Origin: JAGQVA01 sp033764335
GTDB lineage: Bacteria; Bacteroidota; Bacteroidia; J057
DNA length: 64,000 bases
Direction: 5' to 3'
Assembly (NCBI GenBank): GCA_033764335.1
Contig: JANRJC010000010.1
Span: forward strand, 1-64,000
The notes beneath the pieces are model-generated. The model was not told the origin of the DNA, ran no database searches, and saw only the letters and a list, made by a program, of their open reading frames with translations. Position numbers and translations under genes: made by a program. Each line of letters opens with the position of its first letter. Positions within the stretch are counted from its first letter, which is position 1. Shown here piece by piece: positions 52,206 to 62,003 of the stretch.

Positions 52206-53731
52206 ACTCAGCCCCTTTTTCTTCCCGGATTTTTTTTCGGAGAATGGTTTTGTGTTGCCTGACGGCTGTATTTTTTATGTCCTGTAAAAACCGATCCGAG
52301 CAATCCACTGCCCACCGGCCCAACATTATTTTTGTGCTGGTGGACGACCTCGGCAGGCAGGACGTAGGTTTTATGGGTAGCAAATTGTACCAGACGCCGC
52401 ATATTGACCGCCTGGCCGCGGAAGGAATGGTTTTTACCCAAGCTTATGCCGCCTGTGCGGTTTGTTCTCCTACACGAGCTTCCATTATGACCGGGAAATA
52501 CCCGGCAAGATTGGGAATCACCGACTGGATTCGCGGGCAGGCCTCCGGAGTAAAAATTCCCCCCGACCGAAAAAACCCCACAGGATACGATACCCTTCCG
52601 GGGTATTCACTGCTCACTCCCCGGAATCCTTTTTGGATGGAATCGGAAGAAATCACCCTTGCCGAAGCCTTAAAATCCGTGGGATACACCACCTGCCATG
52701 TAGGAAAATGGCATCTCGGCCCCGAAGGCTGGCAACCCGAAAATCAGGGTTTTGACTTTAATTACGGAGGAACCGACCTGGGGCAGCCGCCGGTATATTT
52801 TGATCCCTACGAAGCAGGAGGGTTGTCCATTGAAAATCTGAGCGGCAAAAAAGAAGGCCAATATTTGAGCGAAAGAGAAGGAGACGAAGCCACTCGTTTT
52901 ATCCGGGAAAATCACACAAAAGGCCCCTTTTTCCTGAACCTCTGGCACTACGCCGTACACACTCCGCTGGAAGCCAAAAAAGACGTGTCTGAAAAATACA
53001 AAACCCGACAAGTGGAAGACCCCTTTTTGCCCGACTATCGCCCGGAGGATGTTTATACCGAACATTTTCGCACCAAAATGCCGCTCGACAGCCAGCGAAA
53101 TCCGGTTTATGCTGCCATGATTGAAAGCGTAGATGATGTGATGGGGAGGCTTCTGCATACCCTTGATTCCCTACAAATTCGAGACAATACAATGATTATT
53201 TTTTTCTCCGACAATGGCGGACATATCGTCTCTACCTCCAACCATCCCCTTCGCCTCGGAAAAGGTTATCCTTATGAAGGAGGCATTCGCGAGCCGATGA
53301 TCATCAACTGGCCCGAAAAAATCAAAGCCGGAAGCAGAAATCATACCCCTGTAATCAGCAATGACTTCTTCCCTACTATTTGCAACATCGCCGGAGCAAC
53401 GGTTACTCAAAATGATGGAATAGACCTGACACCGATTTTTACCGAAACCTCTACTCTTCCGCGAGAAAACCTGTTTTGGCATTTTCCTCATTACTGGTGG
53501 GGGGATCAGGTAAAACCTTACAGCATTGTGCGGGCAGGCGAATGGAAACTCATAAAATGGTATGAAGGCCCCGAATATGAACTCTATAATCTCCATCAGG
53601 ATTTAAGTGAGACCCAAAACCTCGCACACGACTTGCCGGAAAAAGTAACAGAACTCGATCATCTGCTCGAAAACTGGCTGAACGAAGTAGGCGCAAAAAA
53701 ACCTGTACCGACTCAAAATCATTCCTTATGA
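52202..53731 (+). CDS. Type I sulfatase (formylglycine-dependent), lipoprotein
   Basis: A 509-residue arylsulfatase-type enzyme that removes sulfate esters from its substrate. The N-terminus is a probable lipoprotein signal ending FFMSC (Cys28). Metal ligands are VDDLGRQD (Asp48, Asp49), and the modified cysteine is Cys88 in CSPTRASIMTGKYPARLG, which is converted to formylglycine by an anaerobic SME or FGE enzyme encoded elsewhere. Further motifs are CHVGKWHLG, IIFFSDNGGH and GKGYPYEGGIREPMIINWP. Its presence indicates a sulfated substrate for this locus. It overlaps both neighbours by 4 nt. Confidence 0.94.
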   Translation: MNSAPFSSRIFFRRMVLCCLTAVFFMSCKNRSEQSTAHRPNIIFVLVDDLGRQDVGFMGSKLYQTPHIDRLAAEGMVFTQAYAACAVCSPTRASIMTGKYPARLGITDWIRGQASGVKIPPDRKNPTGYDTLPGYSLLTPRNPFWMESEEITLAEALKSVGYTTCHVGKWHLGPEGWQPENQGFDFNYGGTDLGQPPVYFDPYEAGGLSIENLSGKKEGQYLSEREGDEATRFIRENHTKGPFFLNLWHYAVHTPLEAKKDVSEKYKTRQVEDPFLPDYRPEDVYTEHFRTKMPLDSQRNPVYAAMIESVDDVMGRLLHTLDSLQIRDNTMIIFFSDNGGHIVSTSNHPLRLGKGYPYEGGIREPMIINWPEKIKAGSRNHTPVISNDFFPTICNIAGATVTQNDGIDLTPIFTETSTLPRENLFWHFPHYWWGDQVKPYSIVRAGEWKLIKWYEGPEYELYNLHQDLSETQNLAHDLPEKVTELDHLLENWLNEVGAKKPVPTQNHSL

Positions 53732-56727
53732 AAAAAAATATCGCCCTCCTACTAACCGGATTAAGCTTTTTGTTTCATGCGAATGTTTTTGCTCAAAACA
53801 AGGCCCATATATCCGAAAAGATACAATCTCTCAAAACTTATCCTTACGACGATCCCGATCCTGTACCGGTTTTGGGCAGCAACCCCAAAATTTACCCTTA
53901 CCACAAGTTTGACGGATACAGCCATGAGGGCAAACCGATGGACTGGAAAGTAGTAAAATTAGAAAACGATTATATCGAAGTATATGTCCTTCCCGAAACC
54001 GGAGGCAAAGTATATGGTGCCATCGAAAAAAGTACCGGAGAAGAGTTTATCTACAAAAACGAAGTGATGAAATTCCGGAACATTTCCATGCGCGGGCCGT
54101 GGACTTCCGGAGGGATAGAGTTTAACTTTGGCATTATTGGCCACCATCCTTCCACCGCGTCTCCCGTTGACTATCAGCTAATGGAAAACGAAGACGGAAG
54201 CGTAAGTTGTTGGGTGGGGACGATGGATTTGCCTTCGCGAACACAATGGCGAGTGGAAATCCGTTTGCCAAAAGACAAAGCCTATTTCGAAACCCGTGTA
54301 TTGTGGCACAACCCGACCCCTCTCCGCCAGTCGTATTACAATTGGATGACCGCTGCCGCCGCAGCTACGAAAGACCTGGAATTATTCTGTCCGGGGAATA
54401 CCTACCTCACCCATCCCGGCGACCCTTTGTCATGGCCTTACGATGCGGAGGGGAGACATATTGCGGAGTATAAATTTAATAATTATGGTCCATCCAAATC
54501 CTATCATGTAGTCGGCGAATACAATACCTACTTTGGCGGCTATTTTCACGAAAAAAACTTTGGATTTGGCCATTATGCCCTGTACGAAGAAATGCCCGGG
54601 CAAAAACTATGGCTGTGGTCATTGGCGCGGGACGGAGGAATCTGGGAAGATTTGTTGACAGATACAGATGGACAATATATTGAATTTCAGGCGGGGAGGA
54701 TGTTTGACCAATATTTTCCCGAAGGATATAACAATCCGATAACACAGGCGGGATTTGCGCCCGGAAGTGCGGATGCCTGGCGGGAGATTTGGTTTCCGGT
54801 GAAAAAAACCGGCGGAATTTCCGCCGTGTCGGAACAGGCCGTTGTGCATGTACAACGCAAAGAGGGCGAAGCCCTTGTAATTGTCAACGCCTTGAGCCCG
54901 TTAAAAACCATTGTTAAAATTTCCCTCGGCAACCAACTCGTCAGCGAAAACATTCTGACACTTTCGCCCATGCAGGTGGATACCCTGCGTATCCGGGATA
55001 CCGGAGGAATCCTTCATTTATCCATGCCGGAGGCAGACATTCACTATACCTCTGATCCACAGGCACTTGCGATAAAAAGACCTTTTGAAGCAAAACCACC
55101 TACTCAGCGAGAATCCCCCTCCTTCCATTATTTTGACGGATTAGAGGAAATGGAATTTCGAAATTATGATAAAGCCGAGGTCGCCTTTAAAACCTGTATT
55201 TCCCTCGACCCCTGGCATATAGATGCAATGGTAAGTCTGGCCGAAATTTATTTCCGGAATGCCCGCTATGACAAAGGTCTTGAAATCATAAATCAGGCTT
55301 TGAGCATAGACACCTATCATGCAGGGGCCAACTATCTTGCGGGTATTCTCTACCGGGCCAGCGAAGATCCGGTCAATGCCCTTGAATCGTTGGGTTGGGC
55401 TGCCCGTTCGCCCCAGTACCGAGCAGCCGCCTATTCAGAAATGGCACAAATTTCTCTTTTTACCCGAGACTATGACAGGGTTTTGGTTTATGCAGACAAA
55501 GCTGTGGCTTATGATCCTCTGCAAATCAGCGCTTTATGGGCAAAAGCTGCCGCGTATCGGATAAAAAAAGACACGTTGCAAAGTATGGATATATGCAATG
55601 CCATTCTCCGACTCGATCCGCTGTCCCATCTCGCCAAAGCAGAAAAATACCTGACAAATCCCTCCGCCCCAAATTATCAGGAACTAATCCGCCTCAACAA
55701 CGAATTTCCTCATGAGACCTTTCTGGAAACGGCCATCCAATATGCTAATGCCGGTTTGTACGAAAATGCCCGCCAGATTCTCATACTAGGCCCTACCCAT
55801 ACCGAAAACCTTCTGTGGGTTTCCTGGTTGTTTATGAAAGAGGGAAATAAACAAGATATTCCCCATTTAAACAGCACCATTGGCAGAGAGCCGGATTTTG
55901 TATTTCCCTATCGGAGAGAGAGTTTACCGGTGATGGACTGGGCATTCCAGGTCAAAGCCGAATGGAAAACCGCCTATTTTCTGGGATTGAATTATTGGGC
56001 GTTAAACCGGAAAGAAGAAGCAAAAATGATCTTTCAGGCACTGGCCAATCAACCCGATTTTGCGCCTTTTTACATTGCTCGCGCAGACCTCACGGGCGAT
56101 TCTTATGACGATGTAAAACGAGCGTTGGAATTAGCACCGGGAGAGTGGCGGTATCATCACCGGATGATTCAGGAAGAATGGGCAAAAAATAACCCCGCGC
56201 AGGCACTCGCACTCGCGCAGAAGGCAGTGATACAATTTCCCGGAAATTATACCCTCGGTTTTGACCTTGCAAAAGCCTCATTGAATATCAAAGATTATAC
56301 TTCTTCCATTCGTCAGTTGAGCAACCTCAATATTTTGCCTTTTGAGGGAGCTTCAGAAGGGCGAACTATCTACGAAGAGGCCCTGTTACGAGGAGCATTG
56401 GAAGCCATTCAGAATAAAAACCACAAACAAGCCGATGCCTATTTGCGCAAATCGCTGGAATGGCCCGAAAATCTCGGTGTAGGCAAACCGTATGATACCG
56501 ACGAATCCCTTTCGAATTACCTCTTGGGACTTAATTTACAGAAACAAAACCGAAAAAAAGCAGCAGAAGTTTATTTTCACAAAGTGATCGGGCAGAGCGG
56601 TTCTGATTCTTTTCTGACCAAACTAAGCCGGAAGGCTTTGGGAGAAAACCTTATCGTAACCGCGGCAGATTTACCCGAAAGTAAAAACTGGCGGATAGAC
56701 ATCATGCGGAATCTGCTGGCATTATAA
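53728..56727 (+). CDS. Exported DUF5107-TPR protein
   Basis: A 999-residue exported protein (signal MKKNIALLLTGLSFLFHANVFAQ). Residues ~40-350 match DUF5107: LENDYIEVYVLPETGGKVYGAI, SGGIEFNFGIIGHHPSTASPVDY and a galactose-mutarotase-like beta-sandwich fold. Residues ~465-970 are TPR repeats (MEFRNYDKAEVAFKTCISLDPWHIDAMVSLAEIYFRNARYDKGLEI and similar units). DUF5107 proteins accompany glycan loci and may bind or process a sugar chain; the exact role is unknown. It is the last gene of the run and its stop overlaps the convergent MotB-like gene by 6 bp. Confidence 0.85.
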   Translation: MKKNIALLLTGLSFLFHANVFAQNKAHISEKIQSLKTYPYDDPDPVPVLGSNPKIYPYHKFDGYSHEGKPMDWKVVKLENDYIEVYVLPETGGKVYGAIEKSTGEEFIYKNEVMKFRNISMRGPWTSGGIEFNFGIIGHHPSTASPVDYQLMENEDGSVSCWVGTMDLPSRTQWRVEIRLPKDKAYFETRVLWHNPTPLRQSYYNWMTAAAAATKDLELFCPGNTYLTHPGDPLSWPYDAEGRHIAEYKFNNYGPSKSYHVVGEYNTYFGGYFHEKNFGFGHYALYEEMPGQKLWLWSLARDGGIWEDLLTDTDGQYIEFQAGRMFDQYFPEGYNNPITQAGFAPGSADAWREIWFPVKKTGGISAVSEQAVVHVQRKEGEALVIVNALSPLKTIVKISLGNQLVSENILTLSPMQVDTLRIRDTGGILHLSMPEADIHYTSDPQALAIKRPFEAKPPTQRESPSFHYFDGLEEMEFRNYDKAEVAFKTCISLDPWHIDAMVSLAEIYFRNARYDKGLEIINQALSIDTYHAGANYLAGILYRASEDPVNALESLGWAARSPQYRAAAYSEMAQISLFTRDYDRVLVYADKAVAYDPLQISALWAKAAAYRIKKDTLQSMDICNAILRLDPLSHLAKAEKYLTNPSAPNYQELIRLNNEFPHETFLETAIQYANAGLYENARQILILGPTHTENLLWVSWLFMKEGNKQDIPHLNSTIGREPDFVFPYRRESLPVMDWAFQVKAEWKTAYFLGLNYWALNRKEEAKMIFQALANQPDFAPFYIARADLTGDSYDDVKRALELAPGEWRYHHRMIQEEWAKNNPAQALALAQKAVIQFPGNYTLGFDLAKASLNIKDYTSSIRQLSNLNILPFEGASEGRTIYEEALLRGALEAIQNKNHKQADAYLRKSLEWPENLGVGKPYDTDESLSNYLLGLNLQKQNRKKAAEVYFHKVIGQSGSDSFLTKLSRKALGENLIVTAADLPESKNWRIDIMRNLLAL

Positions 56728-57522
56728 ATCCGAAGGCGTGGTTGTTTCGGGAAGGGTATTGTACGAAATCCCTTTTAGTTCGCCGATTTTGGGTATGATT
56801 TGGATCAAAAACCGCTGGTTTTTAACCTCGTCCGCCTTATCACGTCCTACTCCGCCTTCTCCGCTTCCGGAAATCATCACTTCCACCCGGTTGGGATCAA
56901 AAGAAATTCCCTCCTTCTCCCAGAGCCGGAAAAGAGAGAGCGCTCGTTCATAACTCAGTTCGTAGTTACGGGTATAGGCATCGCTAGAGGCCATACCCTC
57001 AATCACAAGCAGGTATTTGATATTATCATTGGGTTCGAGCAAGTCCACCAGCCCTTTAAGGGCCTTTCCTGCTTCCACCAGGGTGGACTTATACGATTCG
57101 GCAATGTCGCTTTTCCCTTTGGGAAACTGTACCTGGGCACGAAGAACGTGCCGTTTGTACAAGGGTTGATAAACAAAATAGCGGGGGTCCAGTTTTTCAA
57201 TGGACTTCTGAATTTCCTGAAGTTTTTTGTACTCATCTTCCATGACCAGGAGGCGGGCACGTTCATTATTCAGTTCCTGAATCAGCGAACTGGCGTGCAA
57301 CTCCTCTTCACTCAGCCGCCGCTGAAGGTCTTCAAGTGCCTGGCTTTGAAGGTCGAGCTCCAAACTTCGCACCCGGAGTTCTTCTTCGGTAAGCAGCAGG
57401 GCATCTGCCCGCATTTTGAACATTTTATAGCTAAGGATAAACAGCGCCAGGACGATGATAAACAAGGCTGTCATCAGGTCAGCATAGCTTACCCAGAAAA
57501 GTTTTGAGCTATCGTATTTCAT
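56722..57522 (-). CDS. MotB/ZorB-like protein with OmpA-type domain
   Basis: A 266-residue inner-membrane protein. The single N-terminal helix (SYADLMTALFIIVLALFILSYKMF) carries Asp15 in the position of the proton-binding Asp of MotB. It is followed by a coiled coil (residues ~40-110) and a C-terminal OmpA/MotB-like peptidoglycan-binding domain (residues ~125-250, QFPKGKSDIAESYKSTL, NYELSYERALSLFRLWEKEG, NQRFLIQIIPK). It would form an ion channel with the MotA-like protein encoded upstream, overlapping by 4 nt (ATGA at 57519-57522). No flagellar genes are nearby, so a motility role is unlikely. Confidence 0.85.
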   Translation of the reverse strand: MKYDSSKLFWVSYADLMTALFIIVLALFILSYKMFKMRADALLLTEEELRVRSLELDLQSQALEDLQRRLSEEELHASSLIQELNNERARLLVMEDEYKKLQEIQKSIEKLDPRYFVYQPLYKRHVLRAQVQFPKGKSDIAESYKSTLVEAGKALKGLVDLLEPNDNIKYLLVIEGMASSDAYTRNYELSYERALSLFRLWEKEGISFDPNRVEVMISGSGEGGVGRDKADEVKNQRFLIQIIPKIGELKGISYNTLPETTTPSDL

Positions 57523-58847
57523 TGAGCGAACTGATTAATAAGGAAAAAAACACCCCCGGCAATTGTCGTAAGAAAGGCCAGTACACCGGAATAAATAAAC
57601 AATTTAAACCCAATGGAACTTGTAAACGCATTTTCCTGTTGGTGGGAAATTTGTTCAAGTCGTGCACCGATCGCCGTTATCTTATCACTTGTCCCGGACT
57701 GGGTATTGCTTTCCTGCTGAAGCAGATCCAGCAGTCGGGCATTTACCTGAATACTTTTCTGCTGAAGGGTTTCGATATCCCCCCGGATGTGGGAAAGGTC
57801 TTTATTTAAGGCTTCGGCAAAAGCTTTATTGTCGGCTTTGTCAATGGAAGATAAATAACGCTCCATTTTCAGGTAAGCCGCCTGACTGCTGCGGTCAAGA
57901 GCCTTGATATTTTCGTCCACCAAGGCTCCCACCTGTTTGTCTATATCGGTAATATGCCCGGTGAGTTTTCGGGTAAATTCCTGCGCCTTATTCGTATAAG
58001 AATCAATATAGGCAATTTGTTTTTCAATCAGCCCATTGTTGGCTTGGAGAAAATGCCCCATGCCATTTACACCTTGTTCGATACTCCGGATTTGTTGAAA
58101 AACCTCCTTCAATTCGCCAAAAAGACGAAGGGTTTGTGAGAGGGAGTCATTCATATTTTCCTGATAGCGCACAAAACCTTCATTAAAAGCAGCGAGGTTT
58201 TCACGCAGGGACGAAACGGACATCGCAGGATCTTTCCGGCGCACCGGGAGTATATAGGTGCGGAGAAAAGTAAAATAGTCATACTGATCACTGTCCCGGC
58301 TTTTTTTGCTTTCTTTAAAGGCAAAATTACTGCGCACGGTCAGGGCAAGTCCGGTAGCACTACCGATCATCCCAATCAACACACCGCCGATAAAAGCCTG
58401 AATGGCATCATCGGTTACTCCATCAAAAGCAATCCTTACCAGACCGATAATGACACCCGTGAAAGTAGCCAGAAGTCCGATATACAGAGGCAGGGTAATA
58501 TTAGCATCAATGGCATTTTCCACCGACTCCACTTTTCTTTCGGCGACATCTTTGAGAATATCAAAATCTGCCGCACCGGGATTGCGAGTCAGGTAACCAT
58601 TTGTAGCAATGAGTATTTCTTGAAATTTTCGACTATACGAACCGTTTTCATCCACCACCAGTACCGGTTCTACGTCCGATACCGGCCCAGAAGTTGGAAC
58701 CGAAAGCGATTTCACTTTCAGGCGTTCCGCCGGCGGATAGATTTTGCCCAGTTGCCGGATGGTACTGCTATTTCGAAAAAAAACCACCAGTTGAAGGGCA
58801 ATGATGACGGCGACTACGCCGATTTCTACCAAAAAAAATGGATCCAT
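57519..58847 (-). CDS. MotA/TolQ/ExbB-like proton channel with long coiled-coil tail
   Basis: A 442-residue membrane protein. TM1 is at residues 4-24; the MotA/ExbB core helices are at 118-141 (LPLYIGLLATFTGVIIGLV) and 150-172 (AFIGGVLIGMIGSATGLALTV). A ~240-residue helical/coiled-coil tail follows (NDSLSQTLRLFGELKEVFQQIRSI, RLLDLLQQE), and a further hydrophobic helix is at 414-438. The long tail resembles ZorA of the Zorya defence system, but ZorA lacks, to my knowledge, the last helix. It pairs with the overlapping MotB-like gene; the CHAT protease gene lies 102 bp upstream on the same strand. Confidence 0.82.
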   Translation of the reverse strand: MDPFFLVEIGVVAVIIALQLVVFFRNSSTIRQLGKIYPPAERLKVKSLSVPTSGPVSDVEPVLVVDENGSYSRKFQEILIATNGYLTRNPGAADFDILKDVAERKVESVENAIDANITLPLYIGLLATFTGVIIGLVRIAFDGVTDDAIQAFIGGVLIGMIGSATGLALTVRSNFAFKESKKSRDSDQYDYFTFLRTYILPVRRKDPAMSVSSLRENLAAFNEGFVRYQENMNDSLSQTLRLFGELKEVFQQIRSIEQGVNGMGHFLQANNGLIEKQIAYIDSYTNKAQEFTRKLTGHITDIDKQVGALVDENIKALDRSSQAAYLKMERYLSSIDKADNKAFAEALNKDLSHIRGDIETLQQKSIQVNARLLDLLQQESNTQSGTSDKITAIGARLEQISHQQENAFTSSIGFKLFIYSGVLAFLTTIAGGVFFLINQFAQ

Positions 58848-58949
58848 AGTTTAAAGTATTTTCAATGAGTCATCCGAAACAAACTGCAAGGAAGATGCCA
58901 GCAGCCGGAAATACAAATTTGAAAGGCTAAATGAAAGAAATGAGGGTTT

Positions 58950-61880
58950 TTAATTTTCGGATCCGGGAATAAACTTCCCGGATTGAGAAAAAGCTTTGCG
59001 GTAATAGATTCCTCCGAAGATGATTCCAATTAATAAAATCGCCATAAAACCATACGCTTCCCACCTAAATCTTTGTTTTATCGGCTCGTTATTTCCGATC
59101 AAAACAAAACTCGCCCAGAAAAAAGGATGGTTCTTTTTACCCGATTCTATATAGTCCAGTCGGGACAATCGAAGTGCCTCTGCTTTGCCTTTTCCTTTGT
59201 CCAGGTATTGATAAAACCCGCTCATAATCTCCATTGTGGCCTCGTCCTCTGCCTGCCAGAGGCTCATCAGCACATTCGGGCATCCGGCATAACGAAAAGC
59301 CCTCGCCAGGGACATAATGCCTTCTCCTTTATTCAATTGCCCTTTACCGGTATTACAGGCACTTAAAACCGCCAAATCTGCCCGCAGATTTAAGTTGTAA
59401 ATTTCATAAGCGTGCAGAAATCCATCCTCGGACGAATCCCCTGTGGCAGAAAATACCAGGCCCGAATACATCGGGTCGCAATCATTCAAAAATCCATGCA
59501 TGGCAAAATGAATAATCCGTGCATGATCGGTCCTGTTTTTAAATGAATTTTCGGAAACCGCCCCTCCCGAATAAACCTTGCCCGCTAATATTCGGGCGGC
59601 GTTTTCGACTTCGGCCATATTATGGGTCAGGGGGCCGAAATCGGAGCTTTTCGGTTTTTCGCAAGTTAAGGGGTTACTTCGGTTCGCTTGGGGGTTTTTA
59701 TCGGAGTAAACAGGAGCATATCCGGCAAATTGGGGGTTGGTTTTACGAGAGTATCCTTTTTCTCCTGCCAGTGTAGCCGAGTATTCATATCGGACACAAA
59801 CTTTTTTGAGAAGGTAATTTAAACTGCCATAATCCACTTGCGGCGTTGGGGGCGGAGAAGATAAAAGCAACAACTCAAACGGCAGATAGCCCAATATACC
59901 ATCGGTAACCAAGGTGATTTGAGTAAAATCGTCCTGATAAACGGGCTTTAGCAAGAGTTCGAACAGTTGGTAGGAATTATCGGTAAAGTTTTTGAAAAAA
60001 TCCCGGTTAAACCCATTTGCCATAATCTCCTCCCGATTGTTAAGGCGGGCGATAAAATCGGAAAACGTATCTTTAAAATTGGAAGGCAGAGGCAAAACTT
60101 CCACCTGAGCTTTTGTCGGAGTTATACAAAATACAAATATCGAAGACTCCGTAAAAACGTATTCCACCCACGCCTCGCCGTTTTTGAGTGAACGTTGTAC
60201 GGAAGGAATATCAGCGGTATGATTATCGTATTTGATACGAAAGTACTTGGGATAATCTGCATTTATCATATCCATTAATAAATCGTACTGCTGCCGATGG
60301 CTAAAGATTTTTTGTTCGAGAAATAAAATATACTTCTCATTCTTTTCCGCCTCTTTTAATTTTTCCCTAAAAATCTGTTCGCGGTAATATGCCATAAGGA
60401 TTTTTAGTTCTTTCTCCCGATCCAATACCTCTTTCGGAACTCCCAGCGACTCACGGGCCAGTGATTCTCGCACTGCTTCAGCTAAAAGCGCGGCGCGGCT
60501 TTTTTCGGCAAAACGAAAAGCCGCGTTTAGGTATTCGTCTTTGCCGGTGCGCTGATAGAGGTGTACAGTGGTAGAGACGGCATTTTCATACAAGGGCCGA
60601 ACCTGTTCATTCCAGAATTTTTTGGAATCCTCCTGATAAATGGTTCGCATCGTGTCGAGAAGAGTCGTACAGAATTGGTAAGTGGCAAAGGAAGATTTAA
60701 GGTAATAGATACTTTGAGAAGAAGAGTCTGCTCCCATCTCTTGTAAAAGTTTCGCTTTTTCCCAACAGACAAACAACATTTCCTTATACGATTTGATCCC
60801 ACTAAGCAACGGTGTTTTCTTTCCGTCCAATTGAAAATCTTTTTCAGACAATACTCCGATTGACTTTTCAAAGTAGAAAAGTCCCAAGGCATTATTATGT
60901 TTTTTATGGGCGATTCTACCCAACTGGCGGTATTGTTTTGCCTGATTTATCGCATCTCCGGTCTGCTTACTCCGTCGAATTGCTCCTAAAAAACAGGCCT
61001 GAGCGGAATCCCATTGTTGGTTTTCGACATAAACCAATCCCAGGTTGTACAAGGTGCTTTCCTGATCATTCGGATTTTGTTTATGTAAGTTTTGAGCCTC
61101 GGACAAATAGGTTCGGGCATTCTCTTTTTTTCCTAATTCCAAACTACATAAAGCCAATCCATTAAGGGTTTGGATGCGAGCATCGGGCGTAAATTTCGAG
61201 CGATCATTATTTATCATCTGAAGATTTTTTTGAAAAATCTTCCAGGCTTCCGGATAAAAACCCAACCAGTAGTAAACACTCGCCAGCGTATTATTCATAT
61301 TAAAAGATGCGAGCGACGAAATTGTGTCGATTGAATCAGCCATATTTATTCCCGACTCTGCATACGTTTTGGCATTCTCATAGTCGCCAATCGCCCGATA
61401 AGCTTCTGCCCCTAGTTGTAGAAAATGAAAACGTAAATGATCATCGGGACGAAGTCGTAAACCCTGTTTTATTTTTTCCAGACCCAACTCCATATTCCCC
61501 TGCTGCAGACACATTGCAGAAAACAGATTGTAGATAATGAGTAGATTTTCTCGGTGTAATTGTTCGTTCTGACTAACGATTTTCTCCGCTTTAGCCAAAT
61601 ACTTCCCCATGCTATCCAACTCATTTTTATAATAAAAGCATGCGATTATACCCAGATAAGCCTCTACCGATACGGGCCATTGCGGAGAGTTCGCAGAAGT
61701 AGCAATTGCTTTTTGAAAATACACACGGGCACTGTCTATATGGGAATCTTCCAATAACGAATCGCCACTCACTTTATAAAAAGAAGCCTTCAGGCTGTCC
61801 GTTTGTGCCTGCAAAAAACCCTGCGCCGACAAAAAGAAAACAAACAAGAAATATCTCGAAAATAGCCCTCTTTTTTTCAT
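58950..61880 (-). CDS. TPR-CHAT protease with C-terminal membrane anchor
   Basis: A 976-residue protein. It starts with a signal peptide (RYFLFVFFLSAQGFLQAQ), then tetratricopeptide repeats fill residues ~25-440 (SARVYFQKAIAT, ENAKTYAESGINMADS, and so on). A coiled-coil stretch leads into the CHAT caspase-like domain (~residues 600-925) with catalytic His795 (HFAMHGF) and Cys842 (LSACNTGKG). One transmembrane helix (YGFMAILLIGIIFGGIYY) lies near the end. The signal and anchor suggest that the TPR and CHAT parts face the periplasm. CHAT proteases are activated by partner binding through TPRs (family knowledge). Confidence 0.9.
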   Translation of the reverse strand: MKKRGLFSRYFLFVFFLSAQGFLQAQTDSLKASFYKVSGDSLLEDSHIDSARVYFQKAIATSANSPQWPVSVEAYLGIIACFYYKNELDSMGKYLAKAEKIVSQNEQLHRENLLIIYNLFSAMCLQQGNMELGLEKIKQGLRLRPDDHLRFHFLQLGAEAYRAIGDYENAKTYAESGINMADSIDTISSLASFNMNNTLASVYYWLGFYPEAWKIFQKNLQMINNDRSKFTPDARIQTLNGLALCSLELGKKENARTYLSEAQNLHKQNPNDQESTLYNLGLVYVENQQWDSAQACFLGAIRRSKQTGDAINQAKQYRQLGRIAHKKHNNALGLFYFEKSIGVLSEKDFQLDGKKTPLLSGIKSYKEMLFVCWEKAKLLQEMGADSSSQSIYYLKSSFATYQFCTTLLDTMRTIYQEDSKKFWNEQVRPLYENAVSTTVHLYQRTGKDEYLNAAFRFAEKSRAALLAEAVRESLARESLGVPKEVLDREKELKILMAYYREQIFREKLKEAEKNEKYILFLEQKIFSHRQQYDLLMDMINADYPKYFRIKYDNHTADIPSVQRSLKNGEAWVEYVFTESSIFVFCITPTKAQVEVLPLPSNFKDTFSDFIARLNNREEIMANGFNRDFFKNFTDNSYQLFELLLKPVYQDDFTQITLVTDGILGYLPFELLLLSSPPPTPQVDYGSLNYLLKKVCVRYEYSATLAGEKGYSRKTNPQFAGYAPVYSDKNPQANRSNPLTCEKPKSSDFGPLTHNMAEVENAARILAGKVYSGGAVSENSFKNRTDHARIIHFAMHGFLNDCDPMYSGLVFSATGDSSEDGFLHAYEIYNLNLRADLAVLSACNTGKGQLNKGEGIMSLARAFRYAGCPNVLMSLWQAEDEATMEIMSGFYQYLDKGKGKAEALRLSRLDYIESGKKNHPFFWASFVLIGNNEPIKQRFRWEAYGFMAILLIGIIFGGIYYRKAFSQSGKFIPGSEN

Positions 61881-61943
61881 TACCCTGAAAGTTCTTATAT
61901 CAGAAACTAATATAGGTATAAATGGGGAACTCCCGATAAATAA

Positions 61944-61977
61944 AACGAGTCATCCCGAAAATTCAGGATGACTCGTT
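61944..61977 (-). terminator. Terminator downstream of the 62004-62906 gene
   Basis: Perfect 12-bp stem AACGAGTCATCC / GGATGACTCGTT with a 10-nt loop, followed on the minus strand by TTATTTAT. It separates the upstream gene from the CHAT gene. Confidence 0.85.
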
Positions 61978-62003
61978 CATTGGGTAAAACTGCCTTTTGT
62001 GTA

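Noticed and set aside
56722..58847. Direct call of Zorya ZorA/ZorB
   Set aside because: The MotA/MotB-like pair and coiled-coil tail fit, but no ZorC, ZorD or ZorE gene is present, and the extra C-terminal helix of the MotA-like protein does not fit what I know of ZorA.
56722..58847. Flagellar or gliding motor stator
   Set aside because: No flagellar, Gld or Spr genes are nearby, and GldL/GldM have a different architecture.
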